Source: Cytophagales bacterium
GTDB taxonomy: Bacteria; Bacteroidota; Bacteroidia; Cytophagales; Microscillaceae
DNA: 64,000 bases
Direction: 5' to 3'
Assembly: GCA_013298075.1 (NCBI GenBank)
Contig: JAAFJG010000001.1
Span: 85,865 to 149,864, forward strand
The position numbers and the translations under genes are program-made. The notes below the pieces were generated by a model, which had not been told where the DNA came from, searched no databases, and saw only the letters and a program-made list of their open reading frames with translations. Every line of letters starts with the position of its first letter. Position 1 is the stretch's first letter. Shown here in pieces: positions 17,039-25,667 of the stretch.

Positions 17039-17422
17039 TTATTTGTATCGAATTGTTTTTGATTGTATCAATTTTTTGTTTTGATTATATATTTGATGTA
17101 ATAAATAAATATTTTCAATTTTTTGTGTTGATTTTTTATTGATTATTTTTTCAATCGTTTCAAATAAATAGTTTAGTTTTTTTTGATAATACGCATAACG
17201 TACCAAATATTGAAAATGGTGGTCTGCAAAATTTATCTCTTCACTTTTAATGATTCGTTTAGTTTGATTGATTTCGATTTCAATTTTAAAATATTCCGTT
17301 TGTATATTTGATTTGATAGGTTCAGCAAACATACCAAATCTAAAAAAAGGATAAAAATCACTTACCAAAATAAAAGGAAGAACTATCCAAATAAACATAC
17401 AAATTATTACTGTTTTTTTCAT
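17039..17422 (-). CDS. small hypothetical exported or membrane-anchored protein
   Basis: A 127-residue protein with a hydrophobic N-terminus (MKKTVIICMFIWIVLPFILV), followed by SDFYPFFRFGMFAEP, a pattern I associate with small membrane proteins of Bacteroidota, and a charged helical remainder. The stop codon lies 2 bp beyond the end of the inverted-repeat element, so the C-terminus may have been altered by that insertion. Function unknown. Confidence 0.5.
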   Translation of the reverse strand: MKKTVIICMFIWIVLPFILVSDFYPFFRFGMFAEPIKSNIQTEYFKIEIEINQTKRIIKSEEINFADHHFQYLVRYAYYQKKLNYLFETIEKIINKKSTQKIENIYLLHQIYNQNKKLIQSKTIRYK

Positions 17423-17575
17423 TTGGAATAAGAAATATTTTTTAAATATTTTATTTTATGATATATTTTTAATATTTATGGATAGAATATTGCAAATAAA
17501 AACGTTTTTTATTAGAATTAAAAATAAAAATGGCAAAAATTTTGATACTTTATGAAAAAAAGATTTTTTTTTGAT

Positions 17576-17583
17576 ATATTTGC
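17576..17583 (+). promoter_or_regulatory. -7 element (TATATTTG) upstream of the DUF3298-like lipoprotein gene
   Basis: TATATTTG fits TAnnTTTG. It would give a leader of about 100 nt that contains a short stem, CCCTTT with AAAGGG, near 17610-17627. No consensus -33 spacing. Confidence 0.35.
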
Positions 17584-17691
17584 AAAAAAATAAAAACTTG
17601 TTTATCTCCCTTTTTGCCCAAAGGGTAAATGTTTCAATATGTTTGATATGATAATAAAATTCCTCATCGGGCTTGGGGCTTATACATTCTT

Positions 17692-18810
17692 ATGAAATTA
17701 CATCACTACGGTTATTTGTTACTGATCATAAGCACGTTGTTTGCTTGTAGAAAAGACAAAAAAGAGGATAACACAACGGATAAAAAGGAAAAAAAAGAAC
17801 AGCAACTTCCAAAAGCTGAAACTTTACCAAATTTTGATAATTCATACGTGGGAGCAGTGGGAACGCAACCTGTTCAACTGAATTTGAGAAGATATGGCAA
17901 TCAAGCATCAGGAACGTATTGGTTGAGAGGAAATGATAGTGTTGAATTTCAATTATCAGGGCAATACAACGATGATAATACATTTTCGTTGACTGTGTAT
18001 GATGCTATGGGGAAAAATATAGCCAATCCACAACAAATCGCTACTTTTAATGGAAAATCTCTGAACGATTTAGCAGCATTAGAAGGAACTTGGAAAAATA
18101 TAAAAGGGGAGAAAAAATTATCATTGAAAAAAATTGACTCAAAAGTGAAGTCATCTATGAAAATTGATAACGTAAAAACTGAAAAAAAATCTCCCAAAGG
18201 GGATAGATTAGTCGATATTTCCTATCCTAGATTAGCAGGAATGGCTGATGTGATGACAATGAATAAAGTCAATAGATTTATTCGTGATTATTTCTCTTCA
18301 AATACTTATTTGAATAGCATCAACGATGAAAGTGTAGTTTTTAAAGAAGACGTAAACTATAGAATTTCTTGCTTTGACCAAGATAATATTAGCATTGTAA
18401 AACAACATCACATTTCTAAAAATAATGATACGCATGTCGTAGATGATTCGCATGGCGTAAATATGAATATCAAAAAAGGGAAAATTTATGAATTGCAAGA
18501 TTTATTCAAGCCAAATGCCATTGACCAATTAAATAAAATTATTTTAGATAACATCAATCAATCTTGTAGTGGAAGTCTTGACGAAAAACAATTAGCAGGC
18601 TGTAGATTGAAATTAAATGAAATTTATTCTTTTGCTATGGAAGAAACTAAAAGAGATGGCTTAAAAATTACTTTCCATTTAACTGAAAGATTGCCCTATA
18701 AAATTCGTGGTTGTGGATATGTAAAAATTCGTTATGATGATTTGAAAGAAGTTATTAATCCAAGCGGACCTCTAGATGCCATTCAAGCAAGATTAATGAA
18801 ACAAAAATAG
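17692..18810 (+). CDS. lipoprotein with C-terminal DUF3298-like domain
   Basis: A 372-residue protein with a lipoprotein signal (YLLLIISTLFAC, Cys at about residue 19) and a charged Lys/Glu/Asp spacer. A beta-rich middle region (VGTQPVQLNLRRYGNQASG, GTYWLRGNDSVEFQLSGQY) looks like a small barrel. From about residue 160 follows the DUF4163/DUF3298 pattern (ISYPRLAGM..., VDDSHGVNMNIKKGKIYELQDLF, then KIRGCGYVKIRYDDLKEV), as in RsiV and PdaC. It is probably anchored in the outer membrane. No enzymatic residue set could be assigned. A repeat and a terminator follow. Confidence 0.65.
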   Translation: MKLHHYGYLLLIISTLFACRKDKKEDNTTDKKEKKEQQLPKAETLPNFDNSYVGAVGTQPVQLNLRRYGNQASGTYWLRGNDSVEFQLSGQYNDDNTFSLTVYDAMGKNIANPQQIATFNGKSLNDLAALEGTWKNIKGEKKLSLKKIDSKVKSSMKIDNVKTEKKSPKGDRLVDISYPRLAGMADVMTMNKVNRFIRDYFSSNTYLNSINDESVVFKEDVNYRISCFDQDNISIVKQHHISKNNDTHVVDDSHGVNMNIKKGKIYELQDLFKPNAIDQLNKIILDNINQSCSGSLDEKQLAGCRLKLNEIYSFAMEETKRDGLKITFHLTERLPYKIRGCGYVKIRYDDLKEVINPSGPLDAIQARLMKQK

Positions 18811-18894
18811 GTTAAAAATAAACTTAAAATATATTAGAGTTTTTTAAATGGTAGCCAAAAATTGACAAAAATCATTAAAAATTCGATAAAAAAC

Positions 18895-18957
18895 AAAAAA
18901 AAATCCGTATTAATCCCCTAAATCCGTGTTATATGTGTGCTAAAATCTCTTTCATTT
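18895..18957 (-). repeat. interspersed 'ATCCGT' repeat, copy 1
   Basis: Read on the minus strand: GATTTTAGCAC, then several GGAT-type triplicated motifs (ACACGGAT, GGGATTAATACGGAT). It aligns along about 60 bp with the plus-strand copy at 62556-62616. It lies in the 370-bp gap between the lipoprotein gene and glyS. Confidence 0.65.
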
Positions 18958-18970
18958 AAAAAATACTACT

Positions 18971-19012
18971 AAAAAAATCCTTTTTTTTCTAACAAATAAA
19001 AGGATTTTTTTT
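18971..19012 (+). terminator. terminator-like hairpin before glyS
   Basis: AAAAAAATCCTTTT pairs with AAAAGGATTTTTTTT across a 13-nt loop and ends in a T run. It probably ends transcription from the lipoprotein gene. The rest of the gap to glyS (19013-19133) is AT-rich without other signals. Confidence 0.65.
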
Positions 19013-19133
19013 GAATAAAGAAAAAGAAAGATATTTTTAAAATCTAAAAAAAAATTATAAAAAACAACAAAAGTAATTATAACTTTCTCAAAAAAAAGTC
19101 ATTTAAAAATGATAAAAAAAAAGTTTTTTTATG

Positions 19134-19141
19134 TAATTTTG
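19134..19141 (+). promoter_or_regulatory. -7 element (TAATTTTG) of glyS
   Basis: TAATTTTG fits TAnnTTTG and lies 40 bp before the glyS ATG. The -33 region is A-rich without TTTG. Confidence 0.45.
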
Positions 19142-19180
19142 CAATTTATTAAGAAAATTTATACATAAATAAAAAATATA

Positions 19181-20683
19181 ATGGCTCAAAAGCAAAATAC
19201 TCCACAAGAAAATCCTTTGTTTCAAAAAGTAATTGCACACGCAAAAGAATATGGTTTTGTATTTCAATCAAGCGAAGTCTATGATGGTTTGCAAGCCGTA
19301 TATGATTATGGACAAGTGGGAGCGCAACTCAAAAATAATATCAAACAACTTTGGTGGAAAGTAATGACCCAACTCAATGAAAATATTGTGGGCATTGATG
19401 CAGCCATTTTTATGCACCCGCTCGTTTGGAAAGCATCGGGACATATAGATAATTTTAGCGACCCAATGATTGATAACAAAGATTCTAAAAAAAGATATAG
19501 AGTAGATCATTTGATAGAAGATAAAGCAGCCATTTTGAAAGCAGAAGGAAAAATAGAAGAGGCTCAAAATATGCTTAATGAAATGGGAAGTTTGTTAACA
19601 AAAGAAGATTTTACAGGTTTATATGAATTGATTGTCAATCAAAAAATCGCTTGTAATGTATCTAATACAGTGAATTGGACAGAAGTTAGACAATTTAATT
19701 TAATGTTTTCGACTGAAATGGGTGCGGTAGCAGGCGAATCGAATACAGTATATTTGCGTCCAGAAACCGCTCAAGGTATTTTTGTCAATTTTTTGAACGT
19801 TCAAAAAACAGGCAGAATGAAAATTCCGTTTGGTATTGCACAAATTGGAAAAGCATTTAGAAATGAAATCGTTGCTAAACAATTTATTTTTAGAATGAGA
19901 GAATTTGAACAAATGGAAATGCAATATTTTGTCAGACCAGGCGAAGAAATGGAAAATTATAATGAATGGAAACAAAAAAGAATGAGTTTTTTGACCGCTC
20001 TTGGTTTGCCTGCCGAAAAATTACGTTTTCACGACCACGTAAAATTAGCCCATTATGCCAATGCTGCAGTCGATATTGAATACGAATTTCCGTTTGGTTT
20101 TAAAGAATTAGAAGGTGTACATTCTCGAACAGATTTTGATTTGACAGAACACCAAAAGTTATCAAAAACTAAAATGATTTATTTTGATGATGAAATTGAA
20201 GACAAAGAAAAACAAAGATATGTGCCTTATGTAGTCGAAACTTCTATCGGAGCAGACAGATTATTTTTAGCCCTTTTATGCAATTCTTACACCGAAACCA
20301 CTGGAATAGATGCCAAAGGTGAGCAAAAAACTCGCTTGTATTTAAAATTAAATCCTGCAATTGCTCCCGTAAAAGTAGCCGTTTTTCCATTGATAAAAAA
20401 AGATGGTTTGCCCGAAAAAGCAAGAGAAGTTTTTGAAGAATTGCGGTATGATTTTGATACTATTTATGAAGAAAAAGGTGCAATTGGTAAAAATTATACA
20501 CGAATGGATATGATTGGAACGCCTTTTTGCGTTACGATTGACCACGATACTTTGAATGATAATGCAGTTACGGTTCGTTTTCGAGATACAACAGAACAAG
20601 TGCGTGTTCCAATCAAAGACTTAAAAAATTTGATTGCTAAAGAAGTAAGTTTGAAAAATATTTTTGATAAATTGAAAAAATAA
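19181..20683 (+). CDS. glyS: glycyl-tRNA synthetase, homodimeric type
   Basis: A 500-residue class II synthetase that charges tRNA-Gly. It has the alpha2-type layout: an N-terminal VFQSSEVYDG... DYGQVGAQLKNNIKQLWW segment, motif 2 region RPETAQGIFVNFLNVQ (about residues 196-211) with FRNEI following, motif 3 near TSIGADRLFLALL (about 350-362), and a C-terminal anticodon-binding domain starting at VAVFPLIKKDGLPEK (about 398). It is complete. A large GC-rich hairpin follows the stop. Confidence 0.97.
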   Translation: MAQKQNTPQENPLFQKVIAHAKEYGFVFQSSEVYDGLQAVYDYGQVGAQLKNNIKQLWWKVMTQLNENIVGIDAAIFMHPLVWKASGHIDNFSDPMIDNKDSKKRYRVDHLIEDKAAILKAEGKIEEAQNMLNEMGSLLTKEDFTGLYELIVNQKIACNVSNTVNWTEVRQFNLMFSTEMGAVAGESNTVYLRPETAQGIFVNFLNVQKTGRMKIPFGIAQIGKAFRNEIVAKQFIFRMREFEQMEMQYFVRPGEEMENYNEWKQKRMSFLTALGLPAEKLRFHDHVKLAHYANAAVDIEYEFPFGFKELEGVHSRTDFDLTEHQKLSKTKMIYFDDEIEDKEKQRYVPYVVETSIGADRLFLALLCNSYTETTGIDAKGEQKTRLYLKLNPAIAPVKVAVFPLIKKDGLPEKAREVFEELRYDFDTIYEEKGAIGKNYTRMDMIGTPFCVTIDHDTLNDNAVTVRFRDTTEQVRVPIKDLKNLIAKEVSLKNIFDKLKK

Positions 20684-20709
20684 AAATAAAAAAACCTTGT
20701 TTTTATGTT

Positions 20710-20788
20710 CCCTCACCACTGGGGAGGGTTAGGGTGGGGCTTTTTAGCAAAAATTATGCCCCACCCCAGCCCTCCCCAAAGGTGAGGG
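20710..20788. repeat. long GC-rich inverted repeat after glyS
   Basis: Arms 20710-20740 (CCCTCACCACTGGGGAGGG..., ending GGGTGGGGC) and 20758-20788 are complementary over about 31 bp apart from a few mismatches, around a 17-nt AT-rich loop. Its composition is far more GC-rich than its surroundings, as for mobile palindromic (REP-like) units. It may also act as a terminator for glyS. Confidence 0.8.
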
Positions 20789-20853
20789 AGTTTTTTAGTT
20801 CCTAATTAAAAATCTACGTTAGGTTTTTTCAATCACTTTTAACAAATATAAAA

Positions 20854-22026
20854 ATGCAATACGATTTTATTTTGAATGGCGGAGGAGCAGCAGGTTTGAG
20901 TTTGGCGATGTATATGAATGAACATATTTTTTTCAAAGATAAAAAAATTTTGATTATTGAATCAGAAAAAAAAGATAAAAATGATAAAACTTTTTCTTTT
21001 TGGACAAATGAAAAAAGTTTTTTTGAAGATATTATCGACAAACGATGGAAAAAAATTGCTTTTTTACACCCAATATTTGAAAAAATAATCGATACTTCTC
21101 CCTATATTTATAAAACGATTAAAGCAATAATTTTTTATGAATATTGCAAAAAAAAACTAAGCGAAAATAAAAATATAACGTTTCTGAACGCAAAATCAAC
21201 AGAATGGGCAAGCACACACACGAATGCATGGGTAAAAACTGATAAAGGAATTTTTGAATCACAATGGTTATTTAATAGCGTTCCTGAAAAAAAATCTATC
21301 CAAAAAAAATCATATCATTATTATTTACAACATTTTAAAGGTTGGATAATCAACACCAAAAAAGATGTTTTTGACGAGGAAACAGCCACTTTTATGGATT
21401 TTAGATTGACCCAAAAAAAAGGTGAAACGTCTTTTATGTATTTATTGCCCACTTCAAAAAATCAAAGTTTGGTGGAATATACTATTTTTGGGCGAGAAAT
21501 ATTCACACAAGAAACGTATGATTCTGAACTCAAAAATTATATGCAAAATTTTTTACATCTCCAAGAAAATGAATATGAAATCAAAGAAACAGAATTTGGC
21601 GTAATTCCTATGTTTGATGAACCTTTTATACAGAAAAAAAGTAGTTTTGTGATGAATATTGGCGCAGCAGGCGGAGCAACCAAAGCCTCGACAGGTTATA
21701 CATTTCATAATATTCAGAAAGAAAGTAAAAAAATTATAGATAATTTAATTCAAAATGGTACACCTTTTTATGCAAATAATGTATTCAAAAAAAGGTTTAA
21801 TTTGTATGATAGTATGTTGTTGGAAGTAATGCAAAGTGAACAATTAAACGGAGCAGATATTTTTAAAATAATGTTTGAAAAACATTCAACTGACAAAATT
21901 TTTCGTTTTTTGGATAATGAAAGTAATTTTTTAGAAGAATTACAGATTATGACTTCTGTGCCACCTTTTCCGTTTGTGAAAGCATTTTTTAATCTAATAA
22001 ACAAAGGATATTTCTTTCAAAAATAA
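20854..22026 (+). CDS. crtY: lycopene cyclase (CrtY/CrtL family)
   Basis: A 390-residue FAD-dependent cyclase-like protein. The nucleotide-binding entry FILNGGGAAGLSLAMYM sits at residues 5-21. The family motif KTFSFWT follows near 47, and a second conserved stretch, MNIGAAGGATKASTGYTF, lies near 266-283. Lycopene cyclases form the beta-ionone rings of carotenoids, fitting a pigmented Bacteroidota. No other carotenoid genes are nearby. The lipoprotein gene downstream starts 11 bp after the stop and may share the transcript. Confidence 0.85.
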   Translation: MQYDFILNGGGAAGLSLAMYMNEHIFFKDKKILIIESEKKDKNDKTFSFWTNEKSFFEDIIDKRWKKIAFLHPIFEKIIDTSPYIYKTIKAIIFYEYCKKKLSENKNITFLNAKSTEWASTHTNAWVKTDKGIFESQWLFNSVPEKKSIQKKSYHYYLQHFKGWIINTKKDVFDEETATFMDFRLTQKKGETSFMYLLPTSKNQSLVEYTIFGREIFTQETYDSELKNYMQNFLHLQENEYEIKETEFGVIPMFDEPFIQKKSSFVMNIGAAGGATKASTGYTFHNIQKESKKIIDNLIQNGTPFYANNVFKKRFNLYDSMLLEVMQSEQLNGADIFKIMFEKHSTDKIFRFLDNESNFLEELQIMTSVPPFPFVKAFFNLINKGYFFQK

Positions 22027-22037
22027 AAATTTCAACA

Positions 22038-23264
22038 ATGTTAAATCATATAAAATTTTATTTTTTGTATTTTTTTTGTCTTATTATTTTGTTTCAAAGT
22101 TGTAAAACACCAAAAACAGAAGAAAATATCGTTAAAAATAATTGGACAAATGCTCAAAAAAATCAATTAGAAATCATCAAAAAAAATTATTTAAACGATT
22201 TATTTTTTGATAAAAAAGAATGTTTGTGGGAGAAAGCAATTTTTCATCAAGGCATCGAAAAAAATACTTTTATTACTATTCCTATTCTCAAAAATAAAAA
22301 ATTAGTGAATTTTTTTTGGAGTATTGATGAATATTTAGTTTTTTATATTGATGATAAAAATATAATTTATAAACAAGAAAGCGTAATGTTTGTGTCAGAT
22401 AAAAAATATTTTAAACGATATGAAAATCTTTTTTTATCCGCACTCACCCAACCACAACAAATTATAGGAGATTATACAGGTTTTTTTCTTACTTTTGATT
22501 TATTTTCAAAACAAAAAATTGGGCATAAATATTTTAACGGAAAAATAATACAAAACATTGATTATCAAATAGATAACAATGAAATTTGGTTGATAAATGT
22601 GAATAATAAACTCGAAAAACAATACATTGCTTTTCTGCAAACATCTGTTTTTTTTGAGAATATATATGAAGATAATTTTTCTGTGGGCGAATGTTTGTAT
22701 ACGTATTTGAAAAATTTTAGAGAAGATAGCACCGCCAAAACGCATCAACTGATTTTATATTTATACGAACCTGCTCCCAATAGCAGCATTGGTTATTTTT
22801 TTATGAAAATTGGACATATTTATATTGCTTTAGAACAAACTTTGGAAGATAATACTTTGATTCGAAGAAGTATAGGTTTTTGGCCTTCTGAAATTGTTCA
22901 CCCTTTTTATACGATTACGCCTTCGCTGATTGAAAGAGAAGATTGGCAAAAATTTACAATTAAAATAAATATTCCACTTTCCAAAGAAAATTTTATAAAA
23001 TTAAAAAATAACATCATCAAAGACAATAATCCACTGCCGATATACGATTTAGAAAAATTTAATTGCATAGATTGGATTAGATTTACGCTCAAAAAAATTG
23101 ATATTTCTTTGCCCGAATCTCGAATTTCTTGGGGTTTTGGGAGTGCGAGTGCGACAGGAAATTTAGGTTATCAACTTCGAAAAAAATACATTCAAAAACA
23201 ATTACCCAAAAATTGGGATATACAATTTGCTCATTTTGGTTTTTTAACTGATAATTTACATTAA
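22038..23264 (+). CDS. lipoprotein with a permuted papain-like (NlpC/P60-like) C-terminal domain
   Basis: A 408-residue protein with a lipoprotein signal (LIILFQSC, Cys at about 22). The N-terminal ~230 residues are beta-rich and unassigned. From about residue 240 comes a pattern seen in permuted papain-fold proteins of Bacteroidota: GYFFMKIGHIYIAL (His at ~257), a GFWPSEIVHPF segment, then the YDLEKFNCIDWI motif (Cys ~341 in NCIDW), ending in WGFGSASATGNLGYQL. His and Cys would be the catalytic pair of a lipid- or peptide-amide hydrolase at the cell envelope. The activity is inferred. Confidence 0.6.
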   Translation: MLNHIKFYFLYFFCLIILFQSCKTPKTEENIVKNNWTNAQKNQLEIIKKNYLNDLFFDKKECLWEKAIFHQGIEKNTFITIPILKNKKLVNFFWSIDEYLVFYIDDKNIIYKQESVMFVSDKKYFKRYENLFLSALTQPQQIIGDYTGFFLTFDLFSKQKIGHKYFNGKIIQNIDYQIDNNEIWLINVNNKLEKQYIAFLQTSVFFENIYEDNFSVGECLYTYLKNFREDSTAKTHQLILYLYEPAPNSSIGYFFMKIGHIYIALEQTLEDNTLIRRSIGFWPSEIVHPFYTITPSLIEREDWQKFTIKINIPLSKENFIKLKNNIIKDNNPLPIYDLEKFNCIDWIRFTLKKIDISLPESRISWGFGSASATGNLGYQLRKKYIQKQLPKNWDIQFAHFGFLTDNLH

Positions 23265-23341
23265 AAAATGAAAGATTAGCAACTAAATCGATACAAATAA
23301 CGTTACATATACATTACAAGAAAAAAAATTCTGATTTTAAA

Positions 23342-24508
23342 ATGAAAAAAATAATCGTATTAGTAATTGCTTCTTTTATGACGTTGCAATTAGTACACGC
23401 ACAAATGAAATTCGAAGAAGGAAAATGGGACGAGGTAGTCGCAAAAGCAAAAAAAACTAAAAAATATATTTTTGTTGATGCCTATGCAGAATGGTGCGGA
23501 CCTTGCAAAACAATGGCAAAAAGTGTGTTTACAGATGCCAAAGTAGGCGAGTTTTTCAACCAAAAATATATCAACTACAAATTTGATATGGAAAAAGGAG
23601 AAGGACCTAAATTTGCAGGAAAATATGGCGTACAAGCCTATCCAACGCTTTTATTTTTCAATGAAAATGGTGAAATCGCCCATCGTGCAGTGGGTGGAAG
23701 AGATGCAAACGGATTTATTGAATTAGGAGAAAGTGCGTTAAATCCTGATAAACAAATCTTATCTTTGGAAAATAAATTTAAAAAAGGTGAAAAATCAAAA
23801 GAATTTATGAAAAAATATTTTGATGCCTTACAAGAAGCAGGAGATGAAGCAAAAATCCCTGAAATTGCTGAAAAATTTTTAGCAGGAATCCCTGAAAAAA
23901 AATGGATTGAGGAAGAAAATTCAGAATATTTATTCCACGCATCAAAGAAAAATGCGAAAATTTTACCATTGATTATGACTAATCGTGATAAAATAATGAA
24001 ATGGAACATGGGCGCAAATCGTTATAATACCATTTTATTTAATTCAATTTTAGAAGAATTAAGTCCAATTTTTCAAGCAAAAGACAATGCAAAATATGCG
24101 AGTTTAAAAGAAAGTAATCTTAAAAAATTTGGTGCGAATGATGGCAAAAAAACAAATGCAAAATTAGATGTTTTGCACGCTCGATATGTAGAAGGAAAAG
24201 GTTTTGAGGAAAAATTAGATATTTATGCCAATCAATATTGTGATGATTGGGTCGAATTGATTGATTTTTCGAATATGTATGGACAAGGAGAAGATAAAAC
24301 GGTCTTAGAAAAAGCACTTAAATTCTCAGAAAAAGCAGAAAAACTTGACCAAAACCCTACTACTTTATATGCAACGGCTATGCTTTTGAAAAGATTAGAT
24401 AACAAACCAAAAGCACGTGAAAAAGCAAAAAAAGGATTAGAAATAGCCAAAAAAACTAAACATAATTTAGAAAAAAGTTTAGAAATTTTATTGACTGAAT
24501 TAAAATAA
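23342..24508 (+). CDS. exported thioredoxin-family protein
   Basis: A 388-residue protein with a signal peptide (MKKIIVLVIASFMTLQLVHAQ). The thioredoxin domain follows directly, with the active site AEWCGPCKTMAK at about residues 50-61 and the cis-Pro strand VQAYPTLLFF near 97-106. The C-terminal ~220 residues are helical and repetitive (EKALKFSEKAEKL, AREKAKKGLEIAKK), like a TPR-type array. It probably works as a periplasmic thiol-disulfide exchanger. A strong terminator separates it from convergent proC. Confidence 0.85.
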   Translation: MKKIIVLVIASFMTLQLVHAQMKFEEGKWDEVVAKAKKTKKYIFVDAYAEWCGPCKTMAKSVFTDAKVGEFFNQKYINYKFDMEKGEGPKFAGKYGVQAYPTLLFFNENGEIAHRAVGGRDANGFIELGESALNPDKQILSLENKFKKGEKSKEFMKKYFDALQEAGDEAKIPEIAEKFLAGIPEKKWIEEENSEYLFHASKKNAKILPLIMTNRDKIMKWNMGANRYNTILFNSILEELSPIFQAKDNAKYASLKESNLKKFGANDGKKTNAKLDVLHARYVEGKGFEEKLDIYANQYCDDWVELIDFSNMYGQGEDKTVLEKALKFSEKAEKLDQNPTTLYATAMLLKRLDNKPKAREKAKKGLEIAKKTKHNLEKSLEILLTELK

Positions 24509-24540
24509 AAGTAGGTTTTTAAATTATTTTTTATAAAAAT

Positions 24541-24584
24541 ATTCCCACAAATATAGATTTTTTATAGGCTATATTTGTGGGAAT
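24541..24584. terminator. bidirectional terminator between the thioredoxin gene and proC
   Basis: Perfect 16-bp arms, ATTCCCACAAATATAG (24541-24556) and CTATATTTGTGGGAAT (24569-24584), with A-rich sequence on one side and T-rich on the other. It lies between convergent genes and can serve both. Confidence 0.85.
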
Positions 24585-24590
24585 TTTATT

Positions 24591-25391
24591 TTATTTCCCT
24601 AATTCAATCGCTCTTTTAAGTGCTTGTTGCAAACCATTGCCGATTTTTTCTTCTAATAAATTAGTATTAAAATCTTTTAAAGCCGCTTCAGTTGTTCCGC
24701 CTTTCGAGGCAACTTTTGAAATCCATTCTTCACAAGAAAATGTATTATTGTTGAATAAATGAACTGCTCCCATAAAAGTTTGCTCAACTAACATTTCAGA
24801 TTGCGTTTCTGTAAATCCCATTGCCATCGCAGATTTCATCATGGCTTTCATAAAATAAAAAATATAGGCAGGACCACTTCCCGAAACCGCCGTTACAGCA
24901 TCTAACATTTCTTCTTTTTCAAAAAATAAAGTTTTTCCTGTAGTATTTAATAAATTTTGAACGCTAAAAATTTCTTCTCTATTCACCGAAATATCAGCCG
25001 TAAAACCAGTCATTCCCATACTAATTTGAGCAGGTAAATTGGGCATTGCTCTCACAATTTTTTGCGTAGGCAAGCGTTTTTTAATGCCGTCAATCGTTAC
25101 TCCCGCCATAATTGATAAAATTAAATGCGAAGAATTTATCCAATTTTTAATATTATCGAACAATAAATGGCTATCTTGCGGTTTAACTGCTAAAATAATC
25201 AAATTCATTTCAGCAATTTCGTTGGTGGGCGTAAGCCAAATTTGTTGATAACCTTTTTGTTGTAACTGCTCTACTTTTTCGGATAAATGTTCGAGAATAA
25301 AAAGATTTTCTTTTTTGACAACTTTTTGTGCGATAAAACTATCTGCATAAGTTTGTCCCATATTTCCTGCTCCAATCAAAAGAATTTTCAT
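24591..25391 (-). CDS. proC: pyrroline-5-carboxylate reductase
   Basis: A 266-residue enzyme of the last proline biosynthesis step (NAD(P)H-dependent reduction of P5C). N-terminal Rossmann motif MKILLIGAGNMGQTYADS; P5CR signature near residues 160-185: AVTAVSGSGPAYIFYFMKAM, then GFTETQSEMLV. Full length. It stands alone, with a terminator at its 3' end. Confidence 0.95.
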   Translation of the reverse strand: MKILLIGAGNMGQTYADSFIAQKVVKKENLFILEHLSEKVEQLQQKGYQQIWLTPTNEIAEMNLIILAVKPQDSHLLFDNIKNWINSSHLILSIMAGVTIDGIKKRLPTQKIVRAMPNLPAQISMGMTGFTADISVNREEIFSVQNLLNTTGKTLFFEKEEMLDAVTAVSGSGPAYIFYFMKAMMKSAMAMGFTETQSEMLVEQTFMGAVHLFNNNTFSCEEWISKVASKGGTTEAALKDFNTNLLEEKIGNGLQQALKRAIELGK

Positions 25392-25540
25392 AAATAATGT
25401 TGTTTTAAAATGTTTATAATTTTTTTTTATGATGATATTTATTAAACAAAAAAATATAGTTTTTAGGAAGTGATGTCATCACTAATTTTATTCTATGTAT
25501 GAATAGAAATGGCATTTATGTCATTTATTGTGAAAATATA

Positions 25541-25606
25541 GAAATTTTGGCTAAAGCCAACAATTGAATTTTTTATTATCCTCCAGATAAATCTGGAGGC
25601 AATTCA
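25541..25606 (+). repeat. dual-hairpin interspersed repeat, copy 1
   Basis: TTGGCTAAAGCCAA is followed after about 20 nt by the palindrome CCTCCAGATAAATCTGGAGG and then CAATTCA. The same composite occurs at 35409-35493, 53739-53810 and 53908-54036. It is preceded at 25501-25530 by a GGCATTTATG/TCATT segment that recurs near 53593. Together these fill most of the 276 bp upstream of proC. Confidence 0.8.
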
Positions 25607-25667
25607 AAAAATAAATCTCAATAAAATATTTTTTATTTTTCGAATAAAATTCCTAATAATCAAAATA

